Below, piece by piece: positions 38,368-47,621 of a stretch of 64,000 nucleotides of DNA. Origin of the DNA: Ruminococcus sp. NK3A76 (lineage in GTDB: Bacteria; Bacillota; Clostridia; Oscillospirales; Ruminococcaceae); the NCBI RefSeq assembly GCF_000686125.1, contig NZ_JMMA01000002.1, positions 186,001-250,000 on the forward strand, given 5' to 3'. A model generated the notes under the pieces. That model did not search any database. It was not told the origin of the DNA and saw only the letters and a list, made by a program, of their open reading frames with translations. Positions within the stretch are counted from its first letter, which is position 1; each line of letters starts with the position of its first letter. A program made the translations under genes and the position numbers.

Positions 38368-39147
38368 ATGGCAGATAACCCTATCTATAAGCTCACCTAC
38401 GGACTTTTCGTGGTGACGGCGAACTTAAACGGTAAGGATAACGGCTGTATCACAAATACAGTCGGGCAGGTGACGAGTGAGCCTAACCGTGTAAGCCTGA
38501 CCGTCAATAAGGCAAACCTTACCCACGATATGATAGCTCAGACGGGTAAGTTCACAGCATCTATCATAAGCCAGGAGGCTGACTTTGAGCTGTTCAAGCA
38601 CTTTGGCTTCCAGTCGGGCAGGGAGGTCGATAAGTTTATAAGCTTCCCCGATGTCAAGCGTGCTGAAAACGGCACCCTCGCTGTAACTCAGGGCACTAAT
38701 GCTTTTATCAGCGCTCAGGTCTGCCAGTCGATAGACCTCGGCACGCATACAATGTTTATCGCAGATGTCGGTGAAACGGCTATGCTCTCGGCGGCACGCT
38801 CGGCTGACTATGCTTATTACCTTGAGAATATCAAGCCAAAGCCCAAGCCGATAGCCGTGACAGATGAGGGTCTGACAGTGTGGCGCTGTATCATCTGCGG
38901 CTATGAGTATGTGGGTGAGGAGCTGCCTGAGGACTTTGTGTGTCCGCTCTGTAAGCACCCGGCTTCCGATTTTGAGAAGGTAGTCTATGAGCCCGGCGCT
39001 GTTCCGGCAGGCATAGCAGGCGACGGCAGTATCATCTGGCGCTGCACTATCTGCGGCTATGAGTATGTCGGCGACGAGCTGCCTGAAAACTTTATCTGCC
39101 CGATATGCGGTGTGGACTATCAGAACTTCGAGAAGAAGAAAAGGTAG
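38368..39147 (+). CDS. Flavin reductase fused to two rubredoxin domains
   Basis: 259 residues. The N-terminal 160 are a flavin-reductase-like FMN-binding domain (YGLFVVTANLNGKDNGCITN, SLTVNKANLTHDM). Two rubredoxin modules follow: WRCIICGYEYVGEELPEDFV then CPLCKHPASDFEKV, and WRCTICGYEYVGDELPENFI then CPICGVDYQNFEKKKR. Each has two CxxC knuckles for one iron. High-molecular-weight rubredoxins with one rubredoxin domain pass electrons from NADH to oxygen- or NO-reducing flavodiiron proteins; here the iron domain is duplicated. Cytoplasmic, single gene with its own promoter. Confidence 0.85.
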   Translation: MADNPIYKLTYGLFVVTANLNGKDNGCITNTVGQVTSEPNRVSLTVNKANLTHDMIAQTGKFTASIISQEADFELFKHFGFQSGREVDKFISFPDVKRAENGTLAVTQGTNAFISAQVCQSIDLGTHTMFIADVGETAMLSAARSADYAYYLENIKPKPKPIAVTDEGLTVWRCIICGYEYVGEELPEDFVCPLCKHPASDFEKVVYEPGAVPAGIAGDGSIIWRCTICGYEYVGDELPENFICPICGVDYQNFEKKKR

Positions 39148-39151
39148 CGCT

Positions 39152-39649
39152 GTGAAAAAGCTGATATCATTTTTACTGACGGCTCTGCTGTCTGCTTTCG
39201 CTTGCAGCACTGCCCTGCTCGGCTAAGGAGCCTGCGCAGACATAGGCACCCAAGCATGATGACTTAGATGATATGGTGATGACAGAGCCGGGAAACGGTG
39301 GGCCGCTGGTCGAGTATGAGGGCGAGGGCTGCAAGATATGTTTGATACAGGCGAGACAAAAGCGCCTTTTCTTGCCGGCGATATGAAAGACGTCATCAGG
39401 ATAGTAAGGACTGCAAAGCCGGGGTATATGAGCGAGGACGAGGAGAAGCTTTTTAAGCAAATGGCAGAGAAAAACGGTGAATCAGATCTTGTACACGTAA
39501 GGATATACCCGGTATATTTTGACGGGCATATCAAGCTTGATAGGAATATCCGTGTGAGGATCGACATACCCGTCGGTGCGCTTGACGGAGGATTGCTGTT
39601 GGGTATTTTAGCAACTGTCGTGATAATGAAGATGAAAAACAAGAAATGA
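39152..39649 (+). pseudogene. Decayed lipoprotein-type gene
   Basis: From a GTG at 39152 the frame reads KKLISFLLTALLSAFACSTA then LLG-stop, a signal peptide cut short. A later frame from about 39338 (KAPFLAGDMKDVIRIVRTAK, ending in a hydrophobic stretch and MKNKK) looks like the rest of a secreted or membrane-anchored protein. At least one frame change and a stop separate them. Family not recognised. Confidence 0.5.
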
Positions 39650-39655
39650 CATAAT

Positions 39656-39687
39656 GCCGCATGGATATCGTCCGTGCGGTGTTTTTA
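39656..39687 (+). terminator. Terminator before cysK
   Basis: GCCGCA (39656-39661) pairs with TGCGGT (39675-39680), followed by GTTTTTA. Confidence 0.6.
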
Positions 39688-39710
39688 TAGGATATGTTAA
39701 AAACATATTA

Positions 39711-39739
39711 TTGCCTTTTGGCTCATAATATGGTATAAT
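39711..39739 (+). promoter_or_regulatory. Sigma-A promoter of cysK
   Basis: TTGCCT (39711-39716), 17 bases, TATAAT (39734-39739). Confidence 0.7.
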
Positions 39740-39771
39740 AGCTTGTGGAAAAATAAAAGATGAGGAGAATA

Positions 39772-40701
39772 ATGATGATATGCAATAATATACTCGAAGC
39801 TCTCGGGCATACGCCGATAATAAGGCTGGGCAGAATGAACGAGCCCGGCAGTGCTCAGATACTTGTCAAGTTCGAGGGGCTAAATGTCGGCGGCTCGGTC
39901 AAGACAAGAACTGCCTACAATATGATAAAGGCCGCCGAAAAGCAGGGGCTTATTAATAAAGACACTGTGATAGTCGAGCCGACAAGCGGCAACCAGGGCA
40001 TAGGCCTTGCTCTTGTCGGTGCGGTGAGGGGCTATAAGACTGTCATAATCATGCCCGACTCGGTCAGCGAGGAGAGGCGAAAGCTCGTAAACCACTACGG
40101 CGCAGAGGTCATTCTTATCCACGATGACGGCGATATCGGCAAGTGCATTCAGACCTGCCTTGATACGGCGCTTGAAATGGCCGCCAATGACCCGAACGTC
40201 TATGTGCCGCAGCAGTTTGAAAACATCAACAACACCTACGCTCATAAGTATAACACCGCCCTTGAGATACTTGAACAGACAGCCTGCCGGATAGACGGCT
40301 TCTGCTCGGGCATAGGCACAGGCGGAACTATCACGGGCATAGGGGAGACACTAAGGTCTCAGAATCCAGATATGAAGATATGGGCAGTCGAGCCGGAGCA
40401 CGCAGCTATTCTTGCAGGCGGCACGGTCGGTACGCACCTGCAAATGGGCATAGGCGACGGCGTGATACCCCCGATACTCAACACCGGGATATATGACCAT
40501 ATACACATAGTCACCGACGAGGACGCAATAAACACAGCCAAGCGCCTTGCATCTGAGGAGGGCATCATGTGCGGCATATCGAGCGGCACAAACGTTGCAG
40601 CCGCCCTTGAAATGGCAAGACAGCTCGGTGAGGGCAAGACGGTCGTGACTATTCTTCCCGACACCGCCGAGAGATATTTCTCAACACCGCTTTTTGAATA
40701 A
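39772..40701 (+). CDS. cysK: Cysteine synthase (O-acetylserine sulfhydrylase)
   Basis: About 308 residues. PLP-dependent fold type II enzyme making cysteine from O-acetylserine and sulfide. The PLP Lys lies in GGSVKTRTA (usually GGSVKDRIA; Asp to Thr here), substrate loop EPTSGNQGIGLA, phosphate loop GIGTGGTITGIGE, and IVTDEDAINTAKRLASEEGI near the end. Start at 39772 or 39775, after GAGGAG; upstream ATG 39760 lies inside the ribosome site. Followed after 17 bases by the CotH-like lipoprotein gene, probably on the same transcript. Confidence 0.9.
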   Translation: MMICNNILEALGHTPIIRLGRMNEPGSAQILVKFEGLNVGGSVKTRTAYNMIKAAEKQGLINKDTVIVEPTSGNQGIGLALVGAVRGYKTVIIMPDSVSEERRKLVNHYGAEVILIHDDGDIGKCIQTCLDTALEMAANDPNVYVPQQFENINNTYAHKYNTALEILEQTACRIDGFCSGIGTGGTITGIGETLRSQNPDMKIWAVEPEHAAILAGGTVGTHLQMGIGDGVIPPILNTGIYDHIHIVTDEDAINTAKRLASEEGIMCGISSGTNVAAALEMARQLGEGKTVVTILPDTAERYFSTPLFE

Positions 40702-40718
40702 CTCTAAGGAGAAATAAT

Positions 40719-42338
40719 ATGAAAAAACGACTTATCCCTCTGCTTGCTGCGGCGGCTATGCTTGCCGGCTGTGCAGGCAGCGATACATCGTCATCTCAGT
40801 CGCTGACCGACAGCTCCGTTGCTGAAAGCAGCAAGGCAGACAGCAGCAAGGCAGACAGCAGCAGTGCAGAAAATGTTAGATCATCAGACCTTGCACTTGG
40901 CGACGTGATGCCTGTGCTTGCGATAGAGACAGAAAAGCAGGGCAGCGATGCGCTCGACTTTGCAACAAAGCCTGTGGCACGCCATGTCGCAGAGAACATC
41001 GCCGGCTGGACACCCGGTTATCAGATACCTGACGAGCCCTACTACGAGCAGTGCAGCATAACCGTCACCGGCACGGACGGCACAAAGTCGCTTGACAGCG
41101 TGGGCGCACAGGTCAAGGTCAGGGGCAACTGGACTACGACCTACGACAAAAAGCCCTTGCGCATAAAGTTTGATGAAAAGCAGTCGCTCCTCGGCCTAAA
41201 CGGCGGCAATGAATTCAAAAACTGGGTGCTGCTCGCAGAGTATAAGGACGGCTCGATGCTCAGGAACAAGGCGGCATTTGATATATCAAACGATATCCTC
41301 GGCAGGGACGGGCTGTATGCTTCCGATTCGCAGCTTGTCGAGGTGACTATAAACGGTGAATACTTCGGCGTGTATCTGCTGTGTGAGTATTCGCAGGTAA
41401 ACCAGAACAGGATAGATATAACAAAGCCCGACGAGGGCTACGAGGGCACGGATATCGGCTATTTCCTCGAATTTGACGGCTACTACAGCAATGAGGACAA
41501 GCTGCACGGCTTCAAGGTCGGCTATAACGGCGATGCAAAGCTCACCCCATACGACGGTGAGGGCGGCGGCAGGCAGCAGTCGCCTCTTAGCGGCGGCCGC
41601 AACTCTGTCGGCATAACGATAAAGAGCGATATCTACTCGCAGGCGCAGCATGACTTCATAGCAGGCTTTGTAGATAACGTATATAACATCATGTATCACG
41701 CCGCATATGATAACAAGGCATATGTCTTTGACGATGATTTTTCAAAGATACACGAGACTTCTTCGCTTACCCCTCAGCAGGCGGTGGAAAAGGTCGTCGA
41801 TGTCGATTCGCTGGCCGATATGTATATCATAAGCGAGCTTACCTGCGATGCAGACCTCTACTGGTCGAGCTTCTTTATGTATGCAGACTTCGGCGAGGGC
41901 GGCAGTAACAAGCTCATCTTCGCAAACCCTTGGGATTTCGACTCAGCCCTCGGCAACAAAGAACGCTGCGAGGACGGCACAGGATATTACGCCGCAAACA
42001 CCCTCTATGATGTCAACAACAGCTACACGACCATAAACCCCTGGCTTGCCGTGCTCATGTATCAGGACTGGTACACCGACATAATAAAGACCAAGTGGAA
42101 GGCAGCATACGACAGCGGCATTTTTGATAAGACTGTCAAAATGATAACCGACTCTGCCGATAGTTTAGCTCCTGCATTCGAGCGCAACTACGACAAGTGG
42201 GACAATATACGCCGCAATCAGGCCGCAAACGAGCTCTCACGCTCAGCCGCCGCCTGCAAGACTCAGGCCGAGTGCGCCGAATATCTTGCCGAGTGGCTCA
42301 AAAAGCGTGTGGAGTTTATGAACGGCTGCTGGAACTGA
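40719..42338 (+). CDS. CotH-family lipoprotein
   Basis: 539 residues. Lipoprotein signal with lipobox LAGC (Cys18), then a Ser/Asp/Lys-rich linker (DSSVAESSKADSSKADSSSA), then a CotH domain from about 105: VKVRGNWTTTYDKKPLRIKF, LGLNGGNEFKNWVLLAEYKD, GEYFGVYLLCEYSQ and NPWDFDSALGN. Bacillus CotH is a protein kinase of the spore coat; extracellular CotH proteins of gut Firmicutes are often found with cell-surface and cellulosome proteins. Here it would be anchored outside the membrane. Confidence 0.85.
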   Translation: MKKRLIPLLAAAAMLAGCAGSDTSSSQSLTDSSVAESSKADSSKADSSSAENVRSSDLALGDVMPVLAIETEKQGSDALDFATKPVARHVAENIAGWTPGYQIPDEPYYEQCSITVTGTDGTKSLDSVGAQVKVRGNWTTTYDKKPLRIKFDEKQSLLGLNGGNEFKNWVLLAEYKDGSMLRNKAAFDISNDILGRDGLYASDSQLVEVTINGEYFGVYLLCEYSQVNQNRIDITKPDEGYEGTDIGYFLEFDGYYSNEDKLHGFKVGYNGDAKLTPYDGEGGGRQQSPLSGGRNSVGITIKSDIYSQAQHDFIAGFVDNVYNIMYHAAYDNKAYVFDDDFSKIHETSSLTPQQAVEKVVDVDSLADMYIISELTCDADLYWSSFFMYADFGEGGSNKLIFANPWDFDSALGNKERCEDGTGYYAANTLYDVNNSYTTINPWLAVLMYQDWYTDIIKTKWKAAYDSGIFDKTVKMITDSADSLAPAFERNYDKWDNIRRNQAANELSRSAAACKTQAECAEYLAEWLKKRVEFMNGCWN

Positions 42339-42342
42339 TAAC

Positions 42343-42610
42343 AATGCATAATGCATAATGCACAATGCATAATTGAGGTATCGCCCTTCGGGCGATGTAT
42401 GGCCATTCGGCCTGTGGTGGGGGCAGCTTTCCTTCAAGGCGGCTCTCTCGCTGATCCCACGCTACGGTAGGGGGGCGCAGCTGCCGCCACCCCCTTCGGG
42501 TGCAAAGCCTACGACTTGATCGAAACCGTGCGACCAACACGCCCGAATGGGCATCTGCGGCTTTGCCGCACACCTTCATTATGCATTATGCATTCTTAAT
42601 TATGCATTTA
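42343..42610. repeat. Intergenic repeat with heptamer ends (AATGCAT)n
   Basis: Four AATGCAY units in tandem at 42343-42370 and inverted ATGCATT units at about 42578-42610 bracket hairpin-rich DNA, for example ATCGCCC-TTC-GGGCGAT. The right-hand part (GCCCGAATGGGCAT, GCGGCTTTGCCGCAC, ATTATGCATTATGCATTC) recurs at 62385-62450. MITE-like; no gene inside. Confidence 0.65.
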
Positions 42611-42634
42611 AAAAAGCCCCCGAGGGGGCTTTTT

Positions 42635-43156
42635 TTATTTTTCTCCATTTGCGTATCTCTGTGCATCGGTCATGGCGGCTCTTTGCTCTGACTGTTCTTC
42701 GAGCGATGAGAGGTCGTTCTGGAACTTTGAACTGTTCACCGTCTTTGAAGCGGCTATCGACGCATCGGCAACGGCATTCCTTGCGACTAACATATCGAGC
42801 CGTGCTTCGGCCTTGTTTATCTCGTCCACCATTTTGTCGTGGAGCTCTACCGCCTTGCAGCGTGTCTCATACACCTGCTCACGCTGGGGAGTGATGTCAG
42901 CGACCTTTTTGTCAAACTTGTATTTCTCGTTTAAGAACACCCTTGCATCAGCCTCACTGCCGGCTGCGAGAGCCTTCTTGGCGTATGCTGCGTATTCGTT
43001 GCTCTTGGCCTGGTAAGCGCTCAGGTCAGCATCTATCTCGCTCAGGCGCTTTGTCAGGCTGCCTACCTGCTCTCTGACATTTGCGAGCCTGACGGTTATG
43101 TCTGCTATCTGCAGCTTCAGCTCGTTCTGGTCTTTTGACTTGTCAAAAAGCCCCAT
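42635..43156 (-). CDS. PspA/IM30-like coiled-coil protein
   Basis: 173 residues, almost wholly helical and charged: MGLFDKSKDQNELKLQIADI, a long heptad region, and IAASKTVNSSKFQNDLSSLE near the end. Size and character fit a small PspA/Vipp1-like membrane-stress protein, though it is shorter than PspA (about 220). It lies 12 bases after the His/Ser-rich membrane protein gene and is cotranscribed with it. Confidence 0.55.
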   Translation of the reverse strand: MGLFDKSKDQNELKLQIADITVRLANVREQVGSLTKRLSEIDADLSAYQAKSNEYAAYAKKALAAGSEADARVFLNEKYKFDKKVADITPQREQVYETRCKAVELHDKMVDEINKAEARLDMLVARNAVADASIAASKTVNSSKFQNDLSSLEEQSEQRAAMTDAQRYANGEK

Positions 43157-43168
43157 GCGAGCACCTCC

Positions 43169-44251
43169 TTACATAAGGTCGTTATTCATGTTGTCGTATT
43201 TTTTCTTAAGCTCGTCTACCTCTGCTGAGCCTGATATGTCAGGCGGCGGTGTCGGGCCCGGGTTGGTCACAGTCGCTCCGGCGTTTGTCTGATAGCCTGC
43301 CGTGCTGAATGTGTTCAAGTCCTGGTCTATTATCTGCTGAGCCTTGTTGAGCTCTGCGAGCTTGGCCTTCTTGCGCTTTGACCACCATGTGAGCGATATC
43401 ACCAGCACGATTATTATCAGTATGATGATAACGGCTATCCACCCGTAGCTCGGGGTCACGGTCATCATTCTGTCGGCCGACTCCCTGAATGCCCTTGCAA
43501 ACATCTCGTCCTCGTCAAGGTCTGAGTAATAGTAGTGGTCGAGGTAATCAAGCAGTATCTCGCCGCCCTCGTCATCTACCACCGTCTTTGCCTCAACGCC
43601 CGTGACATAGCAGGTGTGGTATTCGCCTAAATTCTCATAAAAGACCACCACAAGATGAGCTTCGTCCTCAAACTCCTGGTCGTAAACGTCGTTTGCGAAC
43701 CTCTCCATCTGGTCTTCGGAGTAAATGCCGCTGCCGCCTATCGAGTCGGTTATCACAAGAAACGGCTGCACGCCTGTCTGCTCGTAAAAGTATTCCATTC
43801 CGTCTTCAAGCGTCTTGCTTGATTTTATCCAGCCGAGCCGGTCTGAATAGTAGTCGTCCGACTCTACCAGTGCAGAGGATTCGAGCTTTTCACGCTGGGC
43901 GGTCGATCTCTGTATTCCGCCGTCAAGTGCCGAGCCGGCTGATGAAGATATCACCTCTGCAAGGATATACAGCGCAAAAACAATGATAAAAATAATTGCG
44001 CCCACCTTGTCAGAGCTGCTCGTGCCCGATACCGAGCGCCTTCTCGGGTTGCTGCCCGAGACCATAGAGCCGATTATATAACCGCTTGCAAAGCTGCTGC
44101 CTGAGCTGTGGCGGCTGCTGTGGGAACTGCTATGATAGCTGCTGTGCGAACTGCTGTGGAACGAGCTTCCCGAGTGCGAGCCGAAGCCTCTTGAACCGCC
44201 GAAGCCGCCGCCTCTTGAACCGCCGCCTCCTCCACGTCCTGCTCTGCCCAT
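43169..44251 (-). CDS. Membrane protein with Gly- and His/Ser-rich N-terminus, TPM-like middle
   Basis: About 360 residues from the ATG at 44251 (GAGG 8 bases upstream). The N-terminus is GRAGRGGGGGSRGGGFGGSR then repeats of HSSSHSS/YHSSSHSSRHSS. A first transmembrane helix (about 84-105), a 150-residue extracytoplasmic region (GIYSEDQMERFANDVYDQEF, HTCYVTGVEAKTVVDDE) reminiscent of TPM domains, a second helix (about 270-292) and a basic cytoplasmic tail follow. The His-rich segment could bind metal; this is inference. Pairs with the PspA-like gene. Confidence 0.6.
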   Translation of the reverse strand: MGRAGRGGGGGSRGGGFGGSRGFGSHSGSSFHSSSHSSYHSSSHSSRHSSGSSFASGYIIGSMVSGSNPRRRSVSGTSSSDKVGAIIFIIVFALYILAEVISSSAGSALDGGIQRSTAQREKLESSALVESDDYYSDRLGWIKSSKTLEDGMEYFYEQTGVQPFLVITDSIGGSGIYSEDQMERFANDVYDQEFEDEAHLVVVFYENLGEYHTCYVTGVEAKTVVDDEGGEILLDYLDHYYYSDLDEDEMFARAFRESADRMMTVTPSYGWIAVIIILIIIVLVISLTWWSKRKKAKLAELNKAQQIIDQDLNTFSTAGYQTNAGATVTNPGPTPPPDISGSAEVDELKKKYDNMNNDLM

Positions 44252-44278
44252 AGTCATTACCTCTTTTCATATAGTATC

Positions 44279-44352
44279 AAGGCAACACCGCACAAAGACC
44301 GCCTGAAGGCTTTGTATGCAATTTGCGCACGATCTTCGTGCGGTGTTGCCTT
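44279..44352. repeat. 74-bp palindromic repeat, copy 1
   Basis: AAGGCAACACCGCAC at one end and GTGCGGTGTTGCCTT at the other, with further inner pairing. Its reverse complement differs from 53887-53960 at two bases only. It lies 27 bases upstream of the 43169 gene's start. AGTAT occurs on both sides and may be a target duplication. Confidence 0.8.
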
Positions 44353-44431
44353 AGTATTTCTAATAATACTATACCAAATTTTCCCCCTCTTGTCAAGATA
44401 AAAGAGCCCCTGAGCGCAGGCGCAATAAAGA

Positions 44432-44492
44432 GGTATCGGCCTTTGTCCGATGATATTCAGATCATCGTCGCAGCCGATACCCTTATTATTTC
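44432..44492. terminator. Nested hairpin downstream of the PIN gene
   Basis: GGTATCGGC (44432-44440) pairs with GCCGATACC (44473-44481), enclosing GATGAT...ATCATC, followed on the plus strand by CTTATTATTTCTTATTAT. Terminator or repeat; direction unclear. Confidence 0.45.
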
Positions 44493-44495
44493 TTA

Positions 44496-44960
44496 TTATA
44501 GCAGCGGTGATGCTGACTCTGGCATTGTGATATGTCTTTGCCACTCATTTACCAAAATGCATTTTATTTCCTTAAACTGTTTAAGCTGAATATCATTCGT
44601 TAAAAAAACATCGCAACCAGAATAAACCGCAGCTGCAAGCTGTATTGAATCCATTGCTTTAAAATTCGGATATTGCGCTCTGATGCGTGCGGCCTTTTTT
44701 GATATTTCCAACGTGATAGAACAGATATCGATTTTATAACGTTTTATAAAATCAAATAACACCTCTTGCTTTTCAATGTTTTCTGTTCTGTATGGCATTA
44801 CAAGATATTCCATACAGCTTATAGTAGAAAAGATAATTTCCTTTTTATCTGATATAAGTTCTTCAAAAATATGAAGTGTCTTTTCTCCGAAATTTTCGTC
44901 ATTATCAAAAAAGTATATGAGCGGTGCTGTATCCATAAATACTTTTTTAAATTCTGTCAT
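44496..44960 (-). CDS. PIN-domain toxin (VapC-like)
   Basis: 154 residues with PIN acidic residues: FMDTAPLIYFF (Asp near 10), CMEYL (Glu near 50), KAMDSIQLAAA (Asp near 104) and FLTNDIQLKQF (Asp near 122). PIN toxins are Mg-dependent ribonucleases. It overlaps the upstream antitoxin gene by 14 bases, as in VapBC-type modules. Its stop lies just before a nested hairpin. Confidence 0.8.
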   Translation of the reverse strand: MTEFKKVFMDTAPLIYFFDNDENFGEKTLHIFEELISDKKEIIFSTISCMEYLVMPYRTENIEKQEVLFDFIKRYKIDICSITLEISKKAARIRAQYPNFKAMDSIQLAAAVYSGCDVFLTNDIQLKQFKEIKCILVNEWQRHITMPESASPLL

Positions 44961-45180
44961 TATCTCTTAACTCCATTACATATTTATCTATTGCCGTCGT
45001 ATCGTCAAACAGTTTTTTCCCTCTTCCCATAAAGCTTTTTATATCGCCTTTATCAGCACGAACATCACTTTGAAAAGGGTCAAGAACAGTAATTATGACT
45101 CTCTGCCCGTTTTTGAGCGTTATTTGCTCATCCATCACAATATGGTCTCCATTAAAGTAACCGCCTGTCGCTGTCATCAT
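44947..45180 (-). CDS. Antitoxin partner of the PIN toxin
   Basis: 77 residues. The N-terminal half (GDHIVMDEQITLKNGQRVII) has the beta-rich look of an AbrB/DUF2281-type DNA-binding fold, and the acidic C-terminal half (FDDTTAIDKYVMELRDNDRI) would wrap the toxin. Ribosome site AAGGAG. Order antitoxin-toxin with overlap is standard. Confidence 0.65.
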   Translation of the reverse strand: MMTATGGYFNGDHIVMDEQITLKNGQRVIITVLDPFQSDVRADKGDIKSFMGRGKKLFDDTTAIDKYVMELRDNDRI

Positions 45181-45270
45181 ATAAATACACTCCTTCCTAA
45201 TATAATATTCGCTCTTATTGACAACATTATACTACAAACCAACCTGATTGTCAATGCCGCTGCGTTTTTG

Positions 45271-47619
45271 TTATTCTGCTACATAGTCGTCTTCTACGAG
45301 ACCGCCGTAATAATATATGTCCCTTTCCTGACCCTCAGGAATGAGTGAGACAAGGTCTGCCTCGTCGATAGTCTCAAATGTCTTTGAGTTTACCGATACA
45401 ACGCCGTTGTCGTGGAAGAGGTAGTAAACATCGCCGATGTAGATAGCTCTTTCAAAGTCGATGTAGGGGTTCTTGCCCTCGTTTGCCCTGTCGTTCCAGA
45501 ACTTGGTTACGTCTACTTCGTACTTGTACTCACCAACGAGCTCAAAGCCCTTGCCCTCGGTGTATCTGTAGAACTTGTAGCCTGCCATGTAGATGTCGGA
45601 GTCTTCCTTGGCTGTCGTGTCGTCTTCTTCTGTGTCTACAGCATATTCATAGCCGTCCTCATCAATGAAGGTGCTGTATGTTTGCTTTTCAGCGTAGTAG
45701 GGGAATGCTATGATGTTTCTCTCAGCATCTATGAGCAGAGCCTTCTCGTCGTATGTTGCAATGCTGCCGACGTAGGAATCCACGTCATCGCCGAACATAC
45801 TCTTAAGCTCTACCTTGTCAAGCTCCTTGACATTGTTCGGGTCAGAGTTGTCGTATATCGAGAGCTTAAGGCCTGTTACACGGCCTGTATCCTCGTTTGC
45901 TGTGTTGCCGAAGCCTACTAATCTGCCTTCTGTGAATGCTCTCATGTGAGTCGAGAAGCCGGGCATCTTGAGCTCGCTTATTATAGTGGGCTTTGCAGGG
46001 TCTGATACGTCTATAGCGAATAACGGGTCAGTCTGCATGAATGTTACGATGTATGCGAGCTTGTCCTGGAAGGTAACGCTCTTTATCACCTCGCCGTCGC
46101 CGAAGCTCTCGCTCTGACCTAACTGTTCGAGCTTGTCGCTGAATGTGTAGAGATAGTTGTTGTAGATCGTCTTGTAGTTTACGTTGTCATACTTGCGGTC
46201 GTTTACAACAACGCTGAGCACGCTGTCTCTGTAGCTGAGCGAATACTTGTCCTTTACCTCGCCCTCTATCGATGTGCTTGCCATAGGTGCGAGTGTGCCG
46301 TTTGATGTGTCAAACATTGTCAGGCGTGTGAAGCTCTTCCAGGTGCCGTCTGCCTCGTCAGAGTAGCTGCCTAAGAGTATGAGCCTGTCGGCTGACTGGT
46401 ATATCTCGTGAGTGCAGCCGAGTGATGACTTGATGCTCACGGGGTGGCACATATCCTTGGTGTCGATAAGCGATACTGTGGTGTAGCCGAGGTTTTCTTT
46501 TACATCTTCTGTGGGCACGAATATATCGCCCGAGCTTACATAGTGCTTCTCGCCGTTTACCTTGTATACGGGGGCAAATTCGGGCACGCCTGTTTTCTCG
46601 TAGCTATCACTTTCGCAGTACTGAATATTCTGTATTACTGTGAGGTAAAGCTTGCCGTCTACCATTCTTGAATTTGAGTATGTGCCCTGTATCGAATACT
46701 TGCCTGTTATCTTAATGTCGTCAATGTTGCTTACATCAAGGTCAACAGCATAGCAGGTAGGCTCGTAAATGGGGCGTATTTCCCTTGACTTGTTTTCCTC
46801 GTCCTCGTCATAATGCCACGAGTAGTAATAGCCTGCTGTGCTTTGCAGAACAACTGTCAGCGTGCCGCCGTCAAGATACATCTCACGGGCTGTGTAGCCG
46901 CCGAGATCCTCGCTGCAAAGCTTTGTAAAGTCTATCAGCTGACCTTTCATGCTGCCGTTGTCGCAGTCTATGGCGAACACACAGCTGCCTGCGAGGTAGA
47001 ATATGTCCTCGCCGTTGGTCTTTACTATGTCGGCCTCATCGATGCCTGCTTCCTGATTGTAGGTCTGCGAATAATCGTGGCTGCCGCTGCTGCCTGTTAC
47101 TGCTGCATCGCTGCTCTTGCCCGTTGTGGCTTCGGGCACTGCCTCGTCTTCGGCAACTGCGTCATTTGTTTCAAGCCCGCCGAAATCGTCTCTGAAGTAG
47201 TAGCTGCGGTCTTTGAAGTTTTCCTTTATATACTCGTTAAGTTCATCATAGTTCATCGACTTGAGGCCTGTAAGCTCTACAGACTTGCTGTCTTCATACT
47301 CAACGCCTGCATCAGAGGTCTTGATAGTACCTGTCTGGCTGTCATCGTCGTTACTGCTGCTGTCAGCCTTGCTGCTCGATGATGAAGAAGATGTCTGTAT
47401 GCCGCCGTTTTTCTTGTCAAAGAAGCCTGTGCCGTAAAGATAGCCTGCTGTGCCGCCGCACACGATAGCCAGAGCAGCTGCTGCGCTTATCATTCTCTTT
47501 CTTAAGGATATCTTGCTGCGCTTTTGCTCGTATATCTTCTTTTCGATGTTCTCGGGGCTTATCCTCTCGGGAACGGGGGTAGTCTCTTTCATTTTCTCTG
47601 TAAACTGATTGTTCTGCAT
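45271..47619 (-). CDS. Membrane-anchored beta-propeller protein, likely partner of an ECF sigma factor
   Basis: 782 residues. A cytoplasmic N-terminus (ISPENIEKKIYEQKRSK), one helix (about 42-65), a Ser-rich linker, then a long extracytoplasmic beta-propeller of the PF09826 type: NQEAGIDEADIVKTNGEDIF, VVNDRKYDNVNYKTIY, ELKMPGFSTHMRAFTEGRLV, PYYAEKQTYSTF and a C-terminal EIDEADLVSLIPEG-like end. It begins 2 bases after the sigma gene, with its GGAGG inside the sigma gene's last codons. The cytoplasmic segment could bind the sigma factor as an anti-sigma; this is by position only. Confidence 0.8.
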   Translation of the reverse strand: MQNNQFTEKMKETTPVPERISPENIEKKIYEQKRSKISLRKRMISAAAALAIVCGGTAGYLYGTGFFDKKNGGIQTSSSSSSSKADSSSNDDDSQTGTIKTSDAGVEYEDSKSVELTGLKSMNYDELNEYIKENFKDRSYYFRDDFGGLETNDAVAEDEAVPEATTGKSSDAAVTGSSGSHDYSQTYNQEAGIDEADIVKTNGEDIFYLAGSCVFAIDCDNGSMKGQLIDFTKLCSEDLGGYTAREMYLDGGTLTVVLQSTAGYYYSWHYDEDEENKSREIRPIYEPTCYAVDLDVSNIDDIKITGKYSIQGTYSNSRMVDGKLYLTVIQNIQYCESDSYEKTGVPEFAPVYKVNGEKHYVSSGDIFVPTEDVKENLGYTTVSLIDTKDMCHPVSIKSSLGCTHEIYQSADRLILLGSYSDEADGTWKSFTRLTMFDTSNGTLAPMASTSIEGEVKDKYSLSYRDSVLSVVVNDRKYDNVNYKTIYNNYLYTFSDKLEQLGQSESFGDGEVIKSVTFQDKLAYIVTFMQTDPLFAIDVSDPAKPTIISELKMPGFSTHMRAFTEGRLVGFGNTANEDTGRVTGLKLSIYDNSDPNNVKELDKVELKSMFGDDVDSYVGSIATYDEKALLIDAERNIIAFPYYAEKQTYSTFIDEDGYEYAVDTEEDDTTAKEDSDIYMAGYKFYRYTEGKGFELVGEYKYEVDVTKFWNDRANEGKNPYIDFERAIYIGDVYYLFHDNGVVSVNSKTFETIDEADLVSLIPEGQERDIYYYGGLVEDDYVAE

Positions 47620-47621
47620 AA

